From: Lysobacter enzymogenes
Lineage (GTDB): Bacteria > Pseudomonadota > Gammaproteobacteria > Xanthomonadales > Xanthomonadaceae
NCBI RefSeq assembly: GCF_017355525.1
Contig: NZ_CP067395.1
Location: 558,001 to 622,000 of the forward strand
Reading direction: 5' to 3'
Length of the DNA stretch: 64,000 nucleotides
Below are positions 17,401 to 40,900 of the stretch, in pieces (position 1 is the stretch's first letter; the number at the start of each line of letters is the position of its first letter). The position numbers were made by a program, and so were the translations under genes. The notes beneath the pieces are model-generated. The model saw only the letters and a program-made list of their open reading frames with translations. It did not search any database and had not been told where the DNA came from.

Positions 17401-19447
17401 GTCGCTGGCGCAGGCGCAGCGCGACGGCGACGACATCCTCGGCGTGATCGAAGGCTCGGGCATCAACCAGGACGGCAAGACCAACGGCATCACCGCGCCG
17501 AGTTCGAACGCGCAGGAGCGGCTGCTGCGCCAGGTCTACGACCGCTTCGGCATCGATCCGCGCCGGATTGGCTACGTCGAAGCCCACGGCACCGCGACCG
17601 CGCTCGGCGACCCGATCGAAGTCAACGCGCTGAGCGCGGTGTTCGGCGCCGCCGGCGCGCAAAACCGCGCCTGCGTGCTCGGCTCGGTCAAGAGCAACAT
17701 CGGCCACACCGGCTTCGCCGCCGGCGTCGCCGGCATGATCAAGGCGCTGCTGTGCCTGCGCCAGCGCACCCTGGTGCCGTCGATCCATTACGCCACGCCG
17801 AATCCGCATATCGATTTCGTCGCGTCGCCGTTCTACGTCGGCACCGAACGGCGCGACTGGGACAGCGCGCAGCCGCGCGTGGCGACGGTGAGTTCGTTCG
17901 GTTTCAGCGGCACCAACGCGCATGTGGTGGTCGCCGAGTATCCCGCGGCCGCCGCGGCCGCGCCGTCGGCGCCGCCGCCGCGGATCGCGGTGCCACTGTC
18001 GGCGCGCGCCGCGCCGCAGCTGCGCCAGCGCGCGGTCGATCTGCTCGCGTTCGTGCGCGCGGCTGGGCCGGAGCTGGACCTGGCCCGGCTGGCCGGCACC
18101 TTGCAGCTAGGCCGCGATGCGATGGAGCACCGCGCCGGCTTCGTCGCCGTCTCGGCCGAGGATCTCGCCGCCAAGCTGCAGGATTACCTCGACGGCGAGC
18201 GCCGCAGCGACGGCGTGTACCGCGGCCCCGCGGTGCGCGACGAGGACGCGCTGGCGATGTTCGCCGGCGACGACGACATGGGCGCGGTGATCGCGCAATG
18301 GTTCGCGCGCGGCAACCTCGGCAAGCTGATGGACTTGTGGGTGCGCGGGCTGGACCTGGACTGGAGCGCGCTGTACCCGGGTTCGCGGCCGAAGCCGATG
18401 GCGTTGCCGACCTATCCGTTCGCGCGCGAACGCTGCTGGCCCGATGCCGTCGCGCCGGCGCGCACGGCGGCGGCCGCGGCTTCGCTGCACCCGCTGCTGC
18501 ACCGCAACGCCTCCGATCTTGAACAGCAGCGCTATCTGAGCCGCTTCGACGGCAGCGAGTTCTTCCTCGCCGATCATCGGGTGCAGGGCGTGCCGGTGTT
18601 GCCGGCGGTGGCCTATCTGGAAATGGCGCGCGCCGCGATCCTCGATGCGGTGCCCGGCGCGGCCGATCCGAGCCAGCTGCATCTGCGCCATATCGCCTGG
18701 CAGCAGCCGATCGCGGTCGCGGGCGAACGCGAGGTCGAACTGGCGCTGTCCGCCGACGACAGCGGAAAGATCCAGTTCGAAGTCCTCAGCGCCGACGGCG
18801 AAGGCGAGCGCCTGCATTGCCTCGGCCATGCCGCATGGGAGCCGGCGGCGCCGCCGGCCGCGCTGGATCTGGCCGAGCTGCGCCGGCGCATGACCCGCGG
18901 CCGGCTCGACGCGGCCGCGCTGTATCCGCGCTTCGCCGCGATGGGCCTGGGCTACGGGCCGGCGCTGCAAGGCATCCTCGCGGTCGAACACGGCGACGGC
19001 GAAGCGCTGCTGGAACTGCGCTTGCCCGACGCCGCCGGCGATCACGGCGCCTACGTGCTGCATCCCAGCGCGATGGACAGCGCCTTGCAGGGCTCCATCG
19101 GCCTGATCGCCGATGCGGTCGGCCACGATGCGCCGGCGCTGCCGTTCGCGCTGGAATCGCTGCGCGTGCTGGCGCCGTGCGCGCCGCGCATGCAGGCCTG
19201 GGTGCGCTACGCGCCCGGCGGAGTGTCGCCGCAATTGGTCAAGGTCGATATCGACCTGTGCGGCGACGACGGCCGGGTCTGCGTGCAGATGCGCGGATTC
19301 TCCTCGCGCCCGATCGACGCCGGCGGCCGCGCCGCCGCGGCGCCGGTCGCGGCCGTGCCCGACGAAAACGAAAACCGCTACCTGTCGATCATCCAGCGCG
19401 TGCTCGACCGCGAGCTGTCCATCGACGAAGCCGTGGAGCTGGGTTGA
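2483..19447 (+). CDS. trans-AT polyketide synthase PKS1 (modules 1 to 4a)
   Basis: 5654-residue modular PKS with no AT domain, so malonyl units must be supplied in trans. Approximate domains by residue: KS1 6-433 (Cys177); DH1 574-860 (His607, Asp780); KR1 about 868-1286; ACP1 1310-1388 (Ser1347); KS2 1440-1875 (Cys1616); inactive DH2 2044-2265, lacking the catalytic His and Asp; three crotonase-fold domains 2372-3077; ACP2a and ACP2b (Ser3129, Ser3235); KS3 3326-3750 (Cys3495); N-terminal DH remnant 3934-4060; three ACPs (Ser4118, Ser4224, Ser4331); hot-dog domain 4410-4706; KS4 4729-5152 (Cys4900); DH4 5334-5610 (His5365); short helical docking tail from about 5628. The module 4 KR and ACP are on the next protein. 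All four KS keep Cys and both His motifs. It starts with a KS, so priming comes from the free ACP. The next gene begins 3 bases after the stop. Confidence 0.97.
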   Translation: MNIKGDIAIIGMSGRFPGADDVSGFWDNLRAGRDSIRTLSDQELRAAGVSEAELADPDYVKAAATLNGVDRFDPAFFRISPREAELIDPQIRLLLQCAWETLEDAGRAGKGPQNIGVFAGAGGVATSYFAQYINLHERFDKLTAGATHLGNDKDFLSTYLSYKLNLTGPSMTVQTACSTSLVALHQARLSLLSGECDMALAGGVSVRVPHGHGYQYKDGYIFSRGGRVRSFDADADGVVFGSGLGLVLIKRLEDALRDGDAIHALVKGSAIGNDGKGKMSYAASSAKGQIACIRAALANAGVDAASIGLVETHGTGTAMGDPEEVKALAAAFKEHTDAKGYCALGAVKANVGHLEAAAGVVGLIKAALAVKHGAIVPMAHYRAPNPRIKFDNSPFYIDPAGREWRQGKGPRRAAVNSLGVGGTNAFAILEQHVPARRARGKGRAQAAIVPLSARTDESLRAYALKLADFLDGAGSGLELGDVAFTLQEGREAMECRAAFAASSLTELSAALRAFGAGAEPPQAQGAAASWCAREELDWSAHRTGPAPRRVHLPTYVFARERCWIDPAPAATPAAAQLHPLLHTNTSDLREHRYSTALRGDEFFLRDHRLRTAPGATDARKVLPGVAYLEMARAAMQRALPAPAEGGGWRLRDLVWVQPVVVDAPRAIDIALLADEDDGDTLAFEVFSDEDTVHCQGRGRWEAQPLPAPLDLAAIGAGLSEGWQADALYPAFAAMGLDYGPAHRPIVSTRQDRDRLLATMRLPSAAQAGADAYVLHPSLLDGALQAATALIADLREPPAQPLVPFALDELRVWAACETDMVAWVRRAPGAQRLAKFDIDLCDAQGRVCAQLRGFVARAMGKDSTAALLATQVWETAPVATGAAPAGDRRAVLFGFPGIDPQALPGRASAQPLPQGDAAGRYAQLAATCFETLREVLRERPSAPVLVQFVLPAHAENDVFAGCSGLLKTASLENPLLRAQLLFVAPDIDAAGLSRLLDAEGDAPGDVLVRHSGGERSAARWRLLDDDSADAADTGGAFKDDGVYLITGGLGGLGALFAREILSATTRATVLLSGRASADEIATAPEKQALLASLRAAGGRVEYRQIDLSDAAKVQEAIDAIVREHGRLNGILHSAGMVADEFILKKSPETFAAVLAPKVAGSAHLDAATRELDLDFIALFSSLGSALGNLGQADYAAANGFLDEFAAQRNALAAAGQRRGRSVAIRWPLWREGGMQLSGDDLERLHEATGIRPMRTRTGLAMFYRSLAGQHDQTVVMEGDPARMRIALGLERAAAAPAPAAATAANPVATGDLRERTEDYLRRQLSALLKLPAGKVDPAAPLEDYGIDSILALDLTKALERSFGPLAKTLFFEYLSLRELAGYFVAAHAPRLHELFADTGAAVAAPAPSQAAAAIDDGGTGRRRLRAAAARRAEPARSFAGEPIAIVGLSGRYPQARDIDAYWEVLREGRDCIVEIPPERWDWREYYSEDRSQPGRHYSKWGGFIEGVDEFDARFFNISPREADTIDPQERLFLQQAWMAIEDAGYTRQSLQTPGPGGLPAPVGVYAGVMYGEYQLLGAEASLLGQPMGFASNPASIANRVSYALNLHGPSMVVDTMCSSSLTAIHVACQDLKLGRTSLAIAGGVNVTIHPNKYLMLSAGQFISGDGHCQSFGEGGDGYIPGEGVGAVVLKRLSDAQRDGDRIYGVIRGSALSHGGKTNGYTVPNPQAQAGAIRQALIDAGVDARQVSYLEAHGTGTKLGDPIEIAALTKVFREHTDASGYCLIGSAKSNIGHCEAAAGIAGLTKVLLQLKHRAIVPSLHSARLNPHIDFDATPFVVNQRLRAWDAPRVDGRELPRIAGISSFGAGGSNAHLLIEEYVPAAAVEPADEAWIVPLSARTAEQLHEKARDLLAWLRADAGAASLASIAQTLQVGREAMNERLGVLAASTEALSAALQAFVEGREQADVRRGQARSASPAPSAADMEAWTAARDLASLLAAWVDGQALDWARLYPQAQPRLSLPAYPFARQRHWIDVRAGARGAAKRAAALHPLLHRNGSDLLQHSYTADFAGDEWFLDGEPGARSLSAAACLEMARAAFAAALPEQGEPGVLELREIAWARPGVAAAGQTLAISLFDRRGDALRFEIHAAGADAAVHCQGLVERVRAAIAPRVDVQTIRRDAPATLIRLQLAAEQGDERGAYGLHPALAQAALSAAGAGLAPVAVAVARIASGVGQPVWAWVRPAVGGGFDIDLCDESGAVSAQLHGVRFALAAAPVRSAPATHSDPAAAATQAALPPAIAAGPRRVAYAMARSAAGGPAAFAPAALKKPDSVALVAQAAELPARSAAQAKPTVALAPRTDADVPTAVAPGAESADDVQVFDHGNGVFAIRIESNEGTETLTPQRIERLLAALRAVEALPAARALVLCGTSERFLAGGRDAHNAATAQGLYGAIAGFAYPVIAAVRGAARGAGFLAAALCDFMLVGETAQCGFTDADGGLLPAAAESFLRQRFGTARADDLLYLDRVASGADLRAKGWRCPVAPCDEIEARAFALAAELAAKPQESLRLLKRHLARELIDAAAGIAGSPPAVAVAAPAMPQFALASPHLALRAAAPGVAIATLRAGDNGFDPDATLAALHDLAAELAASAQCRSLVLTSEHPGFLPLAADQGDLALAWRQAVSALPCAVTTVLDGDASALGWFAAWCGEVCVHRADARYSALGLSGAGALAEAAANALSRHLDADEAAQVLLGIDCGGDELRSRFGALRVAEAGRELDSALRAAEALAALPAETLVEWKRVAAASADAPSEADEFPAAATALVPGPVALDSAVVSATAHADGVLELRLADRDARNLFSDAFSHGLRAAFAHVEASGAYKAVVVTGYDNYFSTGGTRDTLLAIHQGRAKFTDNLLFRLPLDCAVPVVAAIQGHAIGAGWALGMFADVAILAEESHYASPYMGYGFTPGAGATLAFPHAVGHDLARETLLSAREYTGADLAARGLRQQVLPRERVFAAALTTAQAIARNPRERLLALKRRRMRALQPRLEETLARELAMHEITFVGQAETLARIEGRFGAESAGAASASAAVAVAARIDLPAVSARLRQMLSHELRLAEHEIGADELFVDLGLDSITGVTWVRRINEAYGTAIEAIKVYSYPTLAKLAQHVLDEAGAHAPVADAAFAATAAAAAAPAAAATAAPALDGVVARLRATLAHELRLGENEIGADELFVDLGLDSITGVTWVRRINEAYGTAIEAIKVYSYPTLGQLARYVAEEAAQVAASAPAAPAAELAVPAIATAAADDSVVVLRSWRSRASTPSAGRGQSADPRIAVIGMTGRFAGADDLQAFWRNLAEGRDSVGEIPADRWDVDAYFQAGDIAPGKSYSKWMGALDGYDRFDAAFFNISPREARSMDPQQRLFLQACWHGIEHAGYDPRALAGSRCGVFAGCAANDYHQLSQRERLSGQGFTGAAPSILAARISYFLDLHGPSLSIDTACSSSLVAIANACDSLSSGACDLALAGGVNVMAGPSMHIMTAQVGMLSPRGRCFAFDERADGIAPGEGVGVVVLKRLADAERDGDCIYGVVEGWGANQDGKTNGITAPNADSQARLQREVYRRFGIDPAGIGLIEAHGTGTALGDPIEVAGLKASFADFTQRRDYCALGSVKSNIGHCLAAAGVSGFIKALLALRHAQLPPAAQFERLNPHIALQGSPFYVNQRLRDWPSEGGAPRRAAINSFGFSGTNAHAVVAEYVEAAAAAAAAGEVLLPLSARTAAQLQQRVRDLLAFVAADPAVDLRRVAHTLQTGREAMSERLAVVAGSVAELRERLHAWLDRSDSGAAIAGVWRGDALADKSTLTALAAEADFQAMIDKWFAQQALPRLADLWAKGLALDWRRLYPAGGAPRRIGLPVYPFARERFWIDAEADGAEAAPVASAELHPLLHVNISDLRRQAYRTVVRGNERRLAGAQATRLPEQTYLDMARAAVADALPELRGDGGAALRLSAIEWSLPDGFADLVTTVAPLRGGAVAFEIAEDGDDGRVHCRGVADAGAEMAMPIADPATPEPIGAAQPPAATAAPASSALPLERLQRELRESLAEALLMQASDVNLDKSFTELGLDSILGVEWVKQINRSYGTELAATRVYDYPSVRALAAYLHTQVRGDETTVAAAPVAAAPFAAAQAPAPSGSVSREAVQAELRASLAEALLMQVSDVNIDKSFTELGLDSILGVEWVKQINRSFGTELAATRVYDYPSVRALAAYLHPQVRGDEAEVAAPQAAAVAAAPAAPTAAARVSVSREAIQAELRASLAEALLMQVSDVNLDKSFTELGLDSILGVEWVKQINRRYGTELAATRVYDYPSVRALAAYLHPQVHADAEAVAPAVVAAPVLVPAQPAPMPAPRAAAARATSSHRFAPRGGFAFAPKYDARSRQLYFYSPHAEGDFDADGEFAVVYRLSPDDNVCLREHVVFGEHLLPTDAYIDLVLSACRSYFDAPSPSLRQIAIANPLLGRPGEQRPVRVVFRRSGEELQFFVKSRSGADGDDETLHMQGFLTAAAAPAAPRFDTVDADAGLERAQIPTNAGRYYAPLERLQFGASAAVGTVRPRAHEFAFAADPFALYGGLCTVINYAAHLAARHYGASDDQFLPHRIGRIDLVGELGGRDYRCLAELTAMQPDAFEFRFSLVDGDGHTALTVEDIVLRRVAAAGLRRNAQAAPRAISVVKPRATGGEGDQVAIIGMSCRYPMSENLDAFWDNLLHGRDCVGEVPPGRWFGDADWFHSDPRHPHTSYSKWAGLLDRIDAFDPLFFGISPAEAELIDPQQRIFLEECWKAIEHAGYAPGALSGEACGVYVGCAAGDYARVLNGAGQDTAGAAFMGTSSAILAARIAYYLNLKGPALAIDTACSSSLVAVHLACDSIRNGENRMALVGGINLLTTPIGHILTSQVGMPSRDGRCAAFDASANGIVFSEGCGVLLLKSLAQAQRDGDDILGVIEGSGINQDGKTNGITAPSSNAQERLLRQVYDRFGIDPRRIGYVEAHGTATALGDPIEVNALSAVFGAAGAQNRACVLGSVKSNIGHTGFAAGVAGMIKALLCLRQRTLVPSIHYATPNPHIDFVASPFYVGTERRDWDSAQPRVATVSSFGFSGTNAHVVVAEYPAAAAAAPSAPPPRIAVPLSARAAPQLRQRAVDLLAFVRAAGPELDLARLAGTLQLGRDAMEHRAGFVAVSAEDLAAKLQDYLDGERRSDGVYRGPAVRDEDALAMFAGDDDMGAVIAQWFARGNLGKLMDLWVRGLDLDWSALYPGSRPKPMALPTYPFARERCWPDAVAPARTAAAAASLHPLLHRNASDLEQQRYLSRFDGSEFFLADHRVQGVPVLPAVAYLEMARAAILDAVPGAADPSQLHLRHIAWQQPIAVAGEREVELALSADDSGKIQFEVLSADGEGERLHCLGHAAWEPAAPPAALDLAELRRRMTRGRLDAAALYPRFAAMGLGYGPALQGILAVEHGDGEALLELRLPDAAGDHGAYVLHPSAMDSALQGSIGLIADAVGHDAPALPFALESLRVLAPCAPRMQAWVRYAPGGVSPQLVKVDIDLCGDDGRVCVQMRGFSSRPIDAGGRAAAAPVAAVPDENENRYLSIIQRVLDRELSIDEAVELG
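9596..11710 (+). other. Triple crotonase (ECH) domain cassette in module 2 of PKS1
   Basis: Three consecutive crotonase-fold segments sit between a dead DH and two beta-branching ACPs. ECH-a (residues about 2372-2590) keeps a recognisable core (PVIAAVRGAARGAGFLAA). ECH-b (about 2597-2815) is strongly diverged, with the oxyanion-hole region altered. ECH-c (about 2820-3077) closely matches the free ECH2 of this cluster: GYDNYFSTGGTRDTLL against GYDSYFSSGGTQDGLR, and YGFTPGAGATLAFP against YGFTPGMGSTFILP. ECH-c is therefore probably the working decarboxylase or modifying domain acting on the beta-branched chain in cis. Known crotonases are trimers or dimers of trimers, so a fused triplet could form a one-chain pseudo-trimer. 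That last point is inference. Confidence 0.85.
11758..12310 (+). repeat. Tandem beta-branching ACP doublet, near-identical DNA copies
   Basis: Two ACP-coding copies about 318 bases apart with long identical stretches around GLDSITGVTWVRRINEAYG. Each has the tryptophan six residues after the modified serine (Ser3129, Ser3235) that marks carriers recognised by HMG-synthase beta-branching cassettes. They are joined by an Ala/Pro-rich linker. Confidence 0.9.
14728..15600 (+). repeat. Tandem beta-branching ACP triplet (module 3), 3-copy DNA repeat of about 320 bases
   Basis: Three nearly identical ACPs with serines at PKS1 residues 4118, 4224 and 4331 (codon spacing 318 and 321 bases). All share GLDSILGVEWVKQIN, with the beta-branching tryptophan at serine+6, and the tail RVYDYPSVRALAAYL. 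The high DNA identity suggests recent duplication or ongoing gene conversion. Module 3 has no in-line ECH domain, so it should depend on the free ECH1/ECH2 enzymes. Confidence 0.92.
15712..16600 (+). other. Double hot-dog (DH/pyran-synthase-like) domain after the ACP triplet
   Basis: About 295 residues (PKS1 4410-4706) between the ACP triplet and KS4. A full HxxxGxxxxP motif is present as EHVVFGEHLLP, with His4465. The second half should carry the Asp of the DxxxQ/H motif, but reads DPFALYGGLCTVINYAAH, without that Asp in place. This combination is not an ordinary dehydratase, and the position, downstream of carriers rather than directly after the KS linker, is also abnormal. Pyran-synthase-like cyclase, enoyl isomerase or vinylogous dehydratase are all possible. 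The fold assignment is good and the function open. Confidence 0.65.
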
Positions 19448-19450
19448 GCT

Positions 19451-34861
<15,411 letters not shown>

Positions 34862-34902
34862 CGCACCTGGTATAGCGCACGCGACTCCTCCCAACGAACA
34901 CC

Positions 34903-34929
34903 CGGCGCCGCCGCCCAGCGACGGCGCCG
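34903..34929 (+). other. GC-rich hairpin in the PKS2-PKS3 spacer
   Basis: The 88-base spacer between PKS2 and PKS3 holds two copies of CGGCGCCG separated by 11 bases, able to form a stable stem-loop 20 bases before the PKS3 ATG. No run of T follows, so it is not a standard terminator. It could be a pause site, an RNA-stability element or chance in GC-rich DNA. Confidence 0.35.
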
Positions 34930-34949
34930 CAACGAACGAGCCGGACCCC

Positions 34950-37900
34950 ATGGATTTCATCGAATTCGTCGTCGACCAACTCAAGCTCGGGCGGCTCTCG
35001 CGCGAGGACGTGCTGGACCTGATCCGGCAGTTCTCCACGCGTCCGGCCGGCGCGTCGCCGCGGCTGCATCCGCTGCTGCACCGCAATGCTTCGGATCTGC
35101 ACCGGCAGTGCTACGGCAGCTCGTTCGACGGCAGCGAGCCGTTCCTGGCCGATCATCAGGTCGTCGCCGACGGCGTCGCCGCCAAGGTGCTGCCCGGCGT
35201 GGCCTACCTGGAGATGGCGCGCGCCGCGGTCGCCGATGCGCTGCCGGAGCTGGAAGGCGCGCAGCGCGTGCGTCTGCGCGATGTGGTCTGGCTCAAGCCG
35301 ATCGAAGTGGCGCAGCGCCGCGACGTGTTCGTGGTGCTGTGGGCGGGCGAAGGCGAGGGCGAACAGGGCGCGCTGGCCGGCTTCGAGATCATCAGCGTCG
35401 CCGACGGCGACGGCGACGACGGCGCGGCGCAGGAAACCGTGCATTGCCGCGGCGAGGCCTGCCTGGCCGACGACGCGCCGCAGGCGCTCGATCTGGCGGC
35501 GCTGCGCGCGCGCATGGCCGGCGGCCGGCTCGATGCCGCAGCGATCTATCCGGCGTACCGCCGCATGGGCATGGCCTTCGGGCCGGCTCACCAAGCGGTC
35601 GCGCAGGTGCTGCAAGGCGAGCGCGAACTGCTCGCGACCCTGGTCCTGCCCGAGAGCGTGCGCGCGAGCCTGTCCGACTATCGCCTGCACCCGAGTCTGC
35701 TCGACGGCGCCTTGCAGGCGGCGATCGGTCTGCTCGGCGATCTGGACGAGTTGCCGCAGCGTCCGTCGCTGCCGTTCGCGCTGGATTCGCTGACGGTGTG
35801 GGCGCCGTGCGCGGCGCGCATGCAGGCCTGGATCCGTCCTTCGCAGGGCAGCGCCGCGGGCGATAAAGTCAGCCGCCTGGACATCGACCTGTGCGACGAA
35901 GACGGGCGGTTGTGCGCGCAGTTGCGCGGCTTCGCCTCGCGCACCTTCCACGGCGCGGTGGGCGCGAGCGCACCCGCGGGCGAAATGGTGGTGGCGACGC
36001 CGGTGTGGCGGGCCAGCGCGCTGCCGGCGCAGGCGGCCGCGTTCGCGGGCGAACATCAGGTGTGGTCGTGCGGGCTCGACGAGGCGGCCGTGCAGGCGCT
36101 GCAAGCGCAGTTGCCGACGGCGGTGTGCCGGGCCTTGCCGATGGACGCGGACGACGCGGCGACGGACTACGCGGCATGCGCACAGGCCGTTCTGGAACGG
36201 CTCAAGTCGATGCTCGCCGGTCTGGCCGGCAAGCAGGCGTTCGTCCATCTGGTGCTGGCCGACTCCGAGGCCGCGCGCATGCAGGCCGGCCTGTCTGGCC
36301 TGCTCAAGTCCGCCGCGCTGGAGCACCCGGGACTGCATGCGCAGGTGCTGTGGCTTGCGCACGAAGCGTCCGCGCAAGCGTTGTCGGCGCAACTGAGCGC
36401 GGAAGTCCGCGCCAACCCCGAGCCGAACGTGCGTTACCGCGACGGCGTGCGCGAAGCCTTGGCCTGGGAAGAATTGGCCGCCAGCGCGGCCGCGCCGCAG
36501 GCGTTCCGCGACAACGGCGTCTACCTCATCAGCGGCGGCCTCGGCGGCCTCGGCGGCCTGTTCGCGCGCGAGATCCTCGCCCAGACCGCGCAGGCGCGGG
36601 TGGTGCTGTCGGGCCGCGCCGAAGCCTCGTCCGAGATCGACGGCCGGCTGGATGCGCTGGCGGACGATGCCGCGGCGCGCGCGCGGCTGTCGTACCTGCG
36701 CCTGGATCTCGCCGACGCCGCGCACGTCGAGGCCGGCATCGCTGCGATCCTCGCCGCGCACGGCCGCCTCGACGGCATCGTGCACAGCGCCGGCCTGGTC
36801 CGCGACGGCCTGATCGCGCACAAGCGCAGCGAAGATCTCGCCGAGGTGCTGGCGCCGAAGGTCGCCGGCAGCGTGCATCTGGACCGCGCCAGCCGCGCGC
36901 TGGACCTGGATTTCTTCGCCCTGTTCTCGTCCGGCGCGGCGGCGATCGGCAACGTCGGGCAAGGCGACTACGCCGCCGCCAACGGTTTCCTCGACCGCTA
37001 CGCCGCGCACCGGCAGGCCTTGGTCGCGGTCGGGCAGCGCCGCGGCCGCAGCCTGGCGATCGACTGGCCGCTGTGGCGCGACGGCGGCATGCGCATGCCG
37101 GCGGCCGCGCAGGCGGCGATGCAGGCCGGCACCGGCATGCGGCCGATGGCGACCGCCAACGGCATGGCCGCGTTCCAGCGCAGCCTCGCCGGCGGCGCGG
37201 CGCAGACGCTGGTGATCGAAGGCGAGCCGGCCAGGATCCGCGCCGCCGTGTTCGGCGCCGATGCGCAGGACGACGCCGAGGTTGCGGACGAGCCGTCCGC
37301 CGCCGTTGCGGTCGTCGCGCCCGCCGCTGCGGACGCGCCCGCCGACCGCGCCGCGCGCCTCGCCGATTTCCTGCGCAAGCAGTTCGCCGAGCACTTCAAG
37401 CTGCCGTACCGCAAGATCGACCCGCGCGCGCCGTTCGACAAGTACGGCATGGACTCGATCCTGGCGATGGACCTGACCCGGCAGCTGGAAAAGAGCTTCG
37501 GCGCCTTGTCGAAGACGCTGTTCTTCGAACATCAGACCCTGCAGGAACTGACCGAGCACCTGCTCGTCGCGCATGCGGCAACCGTCGCCAAGCTGTTCGC
37601 AGAGTCCGCACCGTCGCCCGCGCCGCCCGTCGCCGTCGCGGTCCAAGCGCGTACCGCCGTTCCCGCCGCGCGCTCGCGCGGCCCGCGTTCGCCTTCGCCT
37701 TCGCTGCCGGCGCGCGCACGCGCCCAAACCGGCGGCGCGCAGGCGCCGACCGCCGAACCCATCGCCATCGTCGGCCTCAGCGGCCGCTACCCGCAGTCGC
37801 CCGACCTCGACGCGTTCTGGCGCAACCTCAGCGGCGGCGTGGACTGCGTCACCGAGGTCCCGCCCGAGCGCTGGGACTGGCGCGAGTACTACAGCGCCGA

Positions 37901-40900
37901 CCGCAGCGTCGACGGCGCGCACTACAGCAAGTGGGGCGGCTTCATCGAAGGCGTGGACGAGTTCGATCCGCTGTTCTTCAACATCCCGCCGGTCGACGCC
38001 GAGTTCATCGACCCGCAGGAACGCCTGTTCCTGCAACACGCGTGGATGGCGGTCGAGGACGCCGGCTACACCCGCGCCGCGCTGCAGATTCCGTCCGACA
38101 CCGGCCTGCCCGGCGAAGTCGGCGTCTACGTCGGCGTGATGTACGGCGAGTACCAGCTGTTCGGCGCCGAAGCCAGCCTGCAAGGGCCGCGCGTCGGCGT
38201 GCCGGTCAGCTACGCCAGCATCGCCAACCGGGTCTCGTACCTGCTGAACCTGCACGGCCCGAGCATGACCCTGGACAGCATGTGCTCGTCCTCGCTGACC
38301 GCGATCCATCTGGCCTGCCAGGATCTGCGCTCCGGCCGCACCGCGCTGGCCATCGCCGGCGGCGTCAACGTCAGCATCCACCCGAACAAGTACCTGATCC
38401 TCAGCGCCGGCCAGTACATTTCCGGCGACGGCCATTGCCAGAGCTTCGGCGAAGGCGGCGACGGCTATATTCCGGGCGAGGGCGTCGGTGCGGTGGTGCT
38501 CAAGCGCCTGTCCGAAGCGCAGCGCGACGGCAATCCGATCTACGGTCTGCTGCGCGGCAGCGCGCTGAACCACGGCGGCCGCACCCACGGCTATTCGGTG
38601 CCCAACCCCAAGGCCCAGGCCAGCGTGATCCGCCGCGCCCTGCGCGAATGCGGCACCGATGCGCGCCACGTCAGCTATGTGGAAGCGCACGGCACCGGCA
38701 CCAAGCTCGGCGACCCGATCGAGATCGCGGCGCTGACCGACGTGTTCCGCCAGTACACCCAGGACCGGCAGTACTGCGCGATCGGTTCGGCCAAGTCGAA
38801 CATCGGCCACTGCGAATCGGCGGCCGGCATCGCCGGGCTGACCAAGGTGCTGCTGCAGATGAAGCACGCGCAGATCGCGCCGTCGCTGCATTCGGCGGCG
38901 TTGAACCCGCATATCGATTTCGCCTCGTCGCCGTTCGAGGTCAACCAGCGCCTGCGGCCGTGGGACGCGCCGACGCTCGACGGGCGGCGGCTGCCGCGCA
39001 TCGCCGGCATTTCCTCGTTCGGCGCGGGCGGCTCCAATGCGCACCTGATCGTCGAGGAATACCTCGCGCCGGCGCAGACCGAGCCCGCGCCGCACGCAAC
39101 CTGCGTGGTGCCGCTGTCGGCGCGCACAGTGCGGCAGCTGCGGCAGAAGGTCGCCGACCTGGCGGCGGTCGTCGAACGCGCGATCGACGCGGACGCGGCG
39201 CCGCTGGATCTGGCCGCGCTCGCCTACACCTGCCAGCTCGGCCGCGAGCCGATGGACGCGCGGGTCGCGTTCCTGGCCGATTCGCCGGCGGCGCTGGCGG
39301 CGAAGCTCGGCGCTTATCTGCGCGACGAGACGGGCATCGAAGATTGCTACAGCGGCCCGGCCGAAGCCGGGCTCGACAGTCTCGGCGCGCTGGCCGACGA
39401 CGAGGAAATGCAGGCCACGGTCGAGCGCTGGATCGCGCGCGGCGCGCTCGCGCGGGTCGCCGAGCTGTGGGCGCGCGGGCTGGCGGTGGACTGGAGCAAG
39501 CTGCACGGCGGGCGCGCGCCGCGGCTGATGTCGCTGCCGGCGTATCCGTTCGCTCGCGACCGCTACTGGATCGCCCAGCCGGACCGCAGCCGCGGCCAGG
39601 CTGCGACGCGGCTGCATCCGCTGCTGCACGCCAACACCTCGGATATCTACCAGCAGCGTTACGCCAGCCGCTTCGACGGCAGCGAGTTCTTCCTCGCCGA
39701 TCACCGCATCGACAGCGGCGACGGCGTCCGCCGCAAGCTGCTGCCGGCCGCCGCGTACCTGGAAATGCTGCGCGCCGCGGCCGAACTGGCGGTGCCCGCC
39801 GAGGCCGCGCCGCGCAAGCTGAGCGTGCACGATCTGATCTGGGAACGGCCGCTGATCGTGGACGGCGCGAACGCAGTGTCGACGTCGCTGCAGGTCGGCG
39901 ACGACGGCGCCATCGAGATGGAAATCGCCAGCGACGCTGCGGACGGCGCTGAGGACGAGCCCGTCGTGCATTGCCGCGCCCGCGCGCAGTGGGCGCCGGC
40001 GCAGGCGGTCGAGGCGCTGCACCTCGCCGAGCTGCGGGCGCGCATGGGCGGCGGCCGGCTCGAGCCGGCGCATATCTACGCCGCGTTCGAAGGCATGGGC
40101 ATCCACTACGGCGGCAGCTTCCGCGGCATCGCCGCGATCGCGCGCGGCGAAGCGGAATTGTTGGCCGAACTGCACGTTCCCGCGGCCGGACAAGGCGGCT
40201 ATGCGCTGCATCCGGCGCTGCTGGACTGCGCGCTGCAAGCCTGCGTCGGCCTGCTCGGCGATCCCGCCGCGCTCGCTGCGCCGGCGGTGCCGTTCGCGCT
40301 GGACGCCGCGGAGATCCACGGCGCCTGCGCGGCGCGCATGTTCGCCTGGGTGCGCCGCGGCGAAGGCGAGGGGATCGACATCGATCTGTGCGACGGCGCC
40401 GGCGCGGTCTGCCTGCGCCTGCGCGGCCTGATGCTGCGCGAGCTGCGCGGCGACGAGCGCAACGGCGCGTTGATCGCGCAGCCGGTCTGGGAAGCCGCGG
40501 CGGCCGATGCCGCGGCGGATGCGGCGCCGGGCGAGACCTGGGTGACCTTGTGCAATCCCGACTCGATCGCGCCGGCGCAACTGGCTGCGGCGATGCCGGC
40601 GGCGCGGATCGCGGCCTGGAACTTGCCGACCGGCAACGGCGAACCGGCCGCGCTGGCCGACCGCTATCGCGCGGCCGCGCTGGCCTGCTTCGCGCAGGCG
40701 CAGGAACTTTCTGCGCGGGCGGGCGGCGAGCCCGTCGACTGCCAGTGGGTGGTCGCGCACGATGGCGACGATGCGATCCTCGCGGGCCTCGCGGGCCTGC
40801 TCGACACGCTGCGGCAGGAACAGCCGCAGGTGCGCGCGCAGCTGCTGCTGACCGAGCCCGGGCTCGACGCCGAAACGCTGGCCGCGCAACTGCGCGCTGC

